In this document: one piece after another, positions 6,403 through 6,740 of the stretch
How the letters are laid out: each line of letters begins with the position of its first letter
Position numbering within the stretch: the stretch's first letter is position 1
Assembly (NCBI GenBank): GCA_020627425.1
Contig: JAHKXX010000156.1
Coordinates: 1 to 6,740 of the forward strand
Reading direction: 5' to 3'
Length of the DNA: 6,740 bases
DNA from: a bacterium
GTDB lineage: Bacteria; Bacillota; Clostridia; Oscillospirales; Acutalibacteraceae
Made by a program: the position numbers and the translations under genes
The notes under the pieces: model-generated
The model's database searches: none
What the model saw: only the letters and a program-made list of their open reading frames with translations
What the model was told of the DNA's origin: nothing

Positions 6403-6666
6403 TCAGCAGGTATAGCCGCAGTTTGTGCATCTCCAGCCGGAATAATCGCCGTGTACGCTGAAATACTCCATCTCGGTGCCGCATTTCGGACATTTTTTTG
6501 CTGTTCTGCAGCCGCCTGCCACTGCCTCCAAAGCGTCCTCGCTGAGTTCAACGTCATTTTCGGCAAGAAGATCGTTCAGTTCCTTCATATCCTTGCAATG
6601 ACGTGCCTTTTCCTGTAATTCGGGGGACAGCTCGCCGATGTACTTTTCAAGTTCTTCTTTTTTCAT
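6403..6666 (-). CDS. Nif11-type leader RiPP precursor 1, 35-residue Cys-rich core
   Basis: 87 residues. The leader (1-52) begins MKKEELEKYIGELSPELQ, contains a Cys at 24 shared by all three precursors, and ends LEAVAGG. Cleavage after Gly52 gives a 35-residue core with Cys at 53, 59, 62, 80, 83 and 87: the first and last core residues are both Cys. CPKCG (59-63) and CTNCG (80-84) are a classic zinc-ribbon spacing, with 17 residues between the inner cysteines. Aromatics (Tyr68, Phe69, Tyr75, Trp78) and a His72 lie between the knuckles. It lacks the SYNNGLW segment of the other two. GGAGG (6676-6680) lies 9 nt before the ATG. It is the first gene of the visible operon, though further precursors could lie beyond the right edge. 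Confidence 0.9.
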   Translation of the reverse strand: MKKEELEKYIGELSPELQEKARHCKDMKELNDLLAENDVELSEDALEAVAGGCRTAKKCPKCGTEMEYFSVHGDYSGWRCTNCGYTC

Positions 6667-6740
6667 GGAAAATTACCTCCGTTTTTTATTATTTTCTTAA
6701 TATTGTATTGCATATAATAAACATTACTCTTCAGGAATTA
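6667..6740 (-). promoter_or_regulatory. AT-rich region upstream of precursor 1; weak promoter candidate
   Basis: This 74-bp stretch is very AT-rich and ends in a strong GGAGG. A -10-like TACAAT (6702-6707, minus strand) lies about 35 bp before the ATG, but no good -35 box sits 16-19 bp further upstream. A promoter here would fit the operon start, yet transcription could also enter from beyond the window. Confidence 0.25.

Noticed and set aside
6380..6493. 38-residue N-terminal extension of precursor 2
   Set aside because: It overlaps precursor 1's core in another frame and has no counterpart in the other leaders; the GGAGG at 6388-6392 supports the start at 6379.
5892..6666. Repeated sequence as a CRISPR-like or mobile repeat
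   Set aside because: The repeats are the 5' coding segments of paralogous precursor genes spaced by whole genes, with protein-level conservation.
5603..6666. Cys-knuckle proteins as intracellular zinc-ribbon regulators
   Set aside because: Each has a Nif11-type leader ending in Gly-Gly and is grouped with a C39 transporter and a radical SAM maturase, which favours exported peptides.
6713..6718. Perfect TATAAT on the plus strand upstream of precursor 1
   Set aside because: It points out of the window, no convincing -35 lies 16-18 bp upstream, and such hexamers are expected by chance in this AT-rich stretch.
1..6740. Lanthipeptide or YcaO-type modification
   Set aside because: No LanM, LanB, LanC or YcaO-like gene is present; the only modifying enzyme seen is radical SAM. 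Genes outside the window could change this.

Overview
The window holds one minus-strand gene cluster for a ribosomally made, post-translationally modified peptide (RiPP) family with Nif11/nitrile-hydratase-type (NHLP) leaders. Moderate GC genes, very AT-rich spacers, strong AGGAGG-type ribosome sites and the protein style suggest a gut or rumen Clostridia such as Ruminococcus or a relative. That assignment is an inference, because no taxonomic marker gene is present.

Layout, read in the direction of transcription (high to low coordinates). Three precursor genes lie at 6666-6403, 6379-6026 and 5995-5603. Each encodes a nearly identical 52-residue leader ending in Gly-Gly, followed by a Cys-rich core of 35, 65 or 78 residues. 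Next is a radical SAM/SPASM maturase with a PqqD-like N-terminal region (5582-4176). A non-coding spacer of about 210 bp follows, with inverted repeats and a doubtful 31-codon ORF. Then come three export genes of the NHLP type: a very short HlyD-like membrane protein (3945-3520), a C39-peptidase/permease/ATPase (3508-1325), and the 5' part of a second permease/ATPase that runs off the left edge (1309-1). All gaps except the spacer are 11-30 bp, so one operon is likely. No plus-strand gene is convincing.

Likely division of labour: the PqqD-like region of the maturase binds the leaders, its radical SAM and SPASM clusters modify the cores, the C39 domain cuts after Gly-Gly, and the two ABC proteins with the HlyD-like protein export the products. 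The enzymes and transporters belong to known families. The unusual part is the cores. All three begin with Cys directly after Gly-Gly and carry paired Cys knuckles (CPxC followed by CxxC or CxNPxC) that look like zinc ribbons. Exported, radical-SAM-processed zinc-ribbon-like peptides are the best candidate for an undescribed system here. The product, the modification and the activity cannot be read from the sequence.
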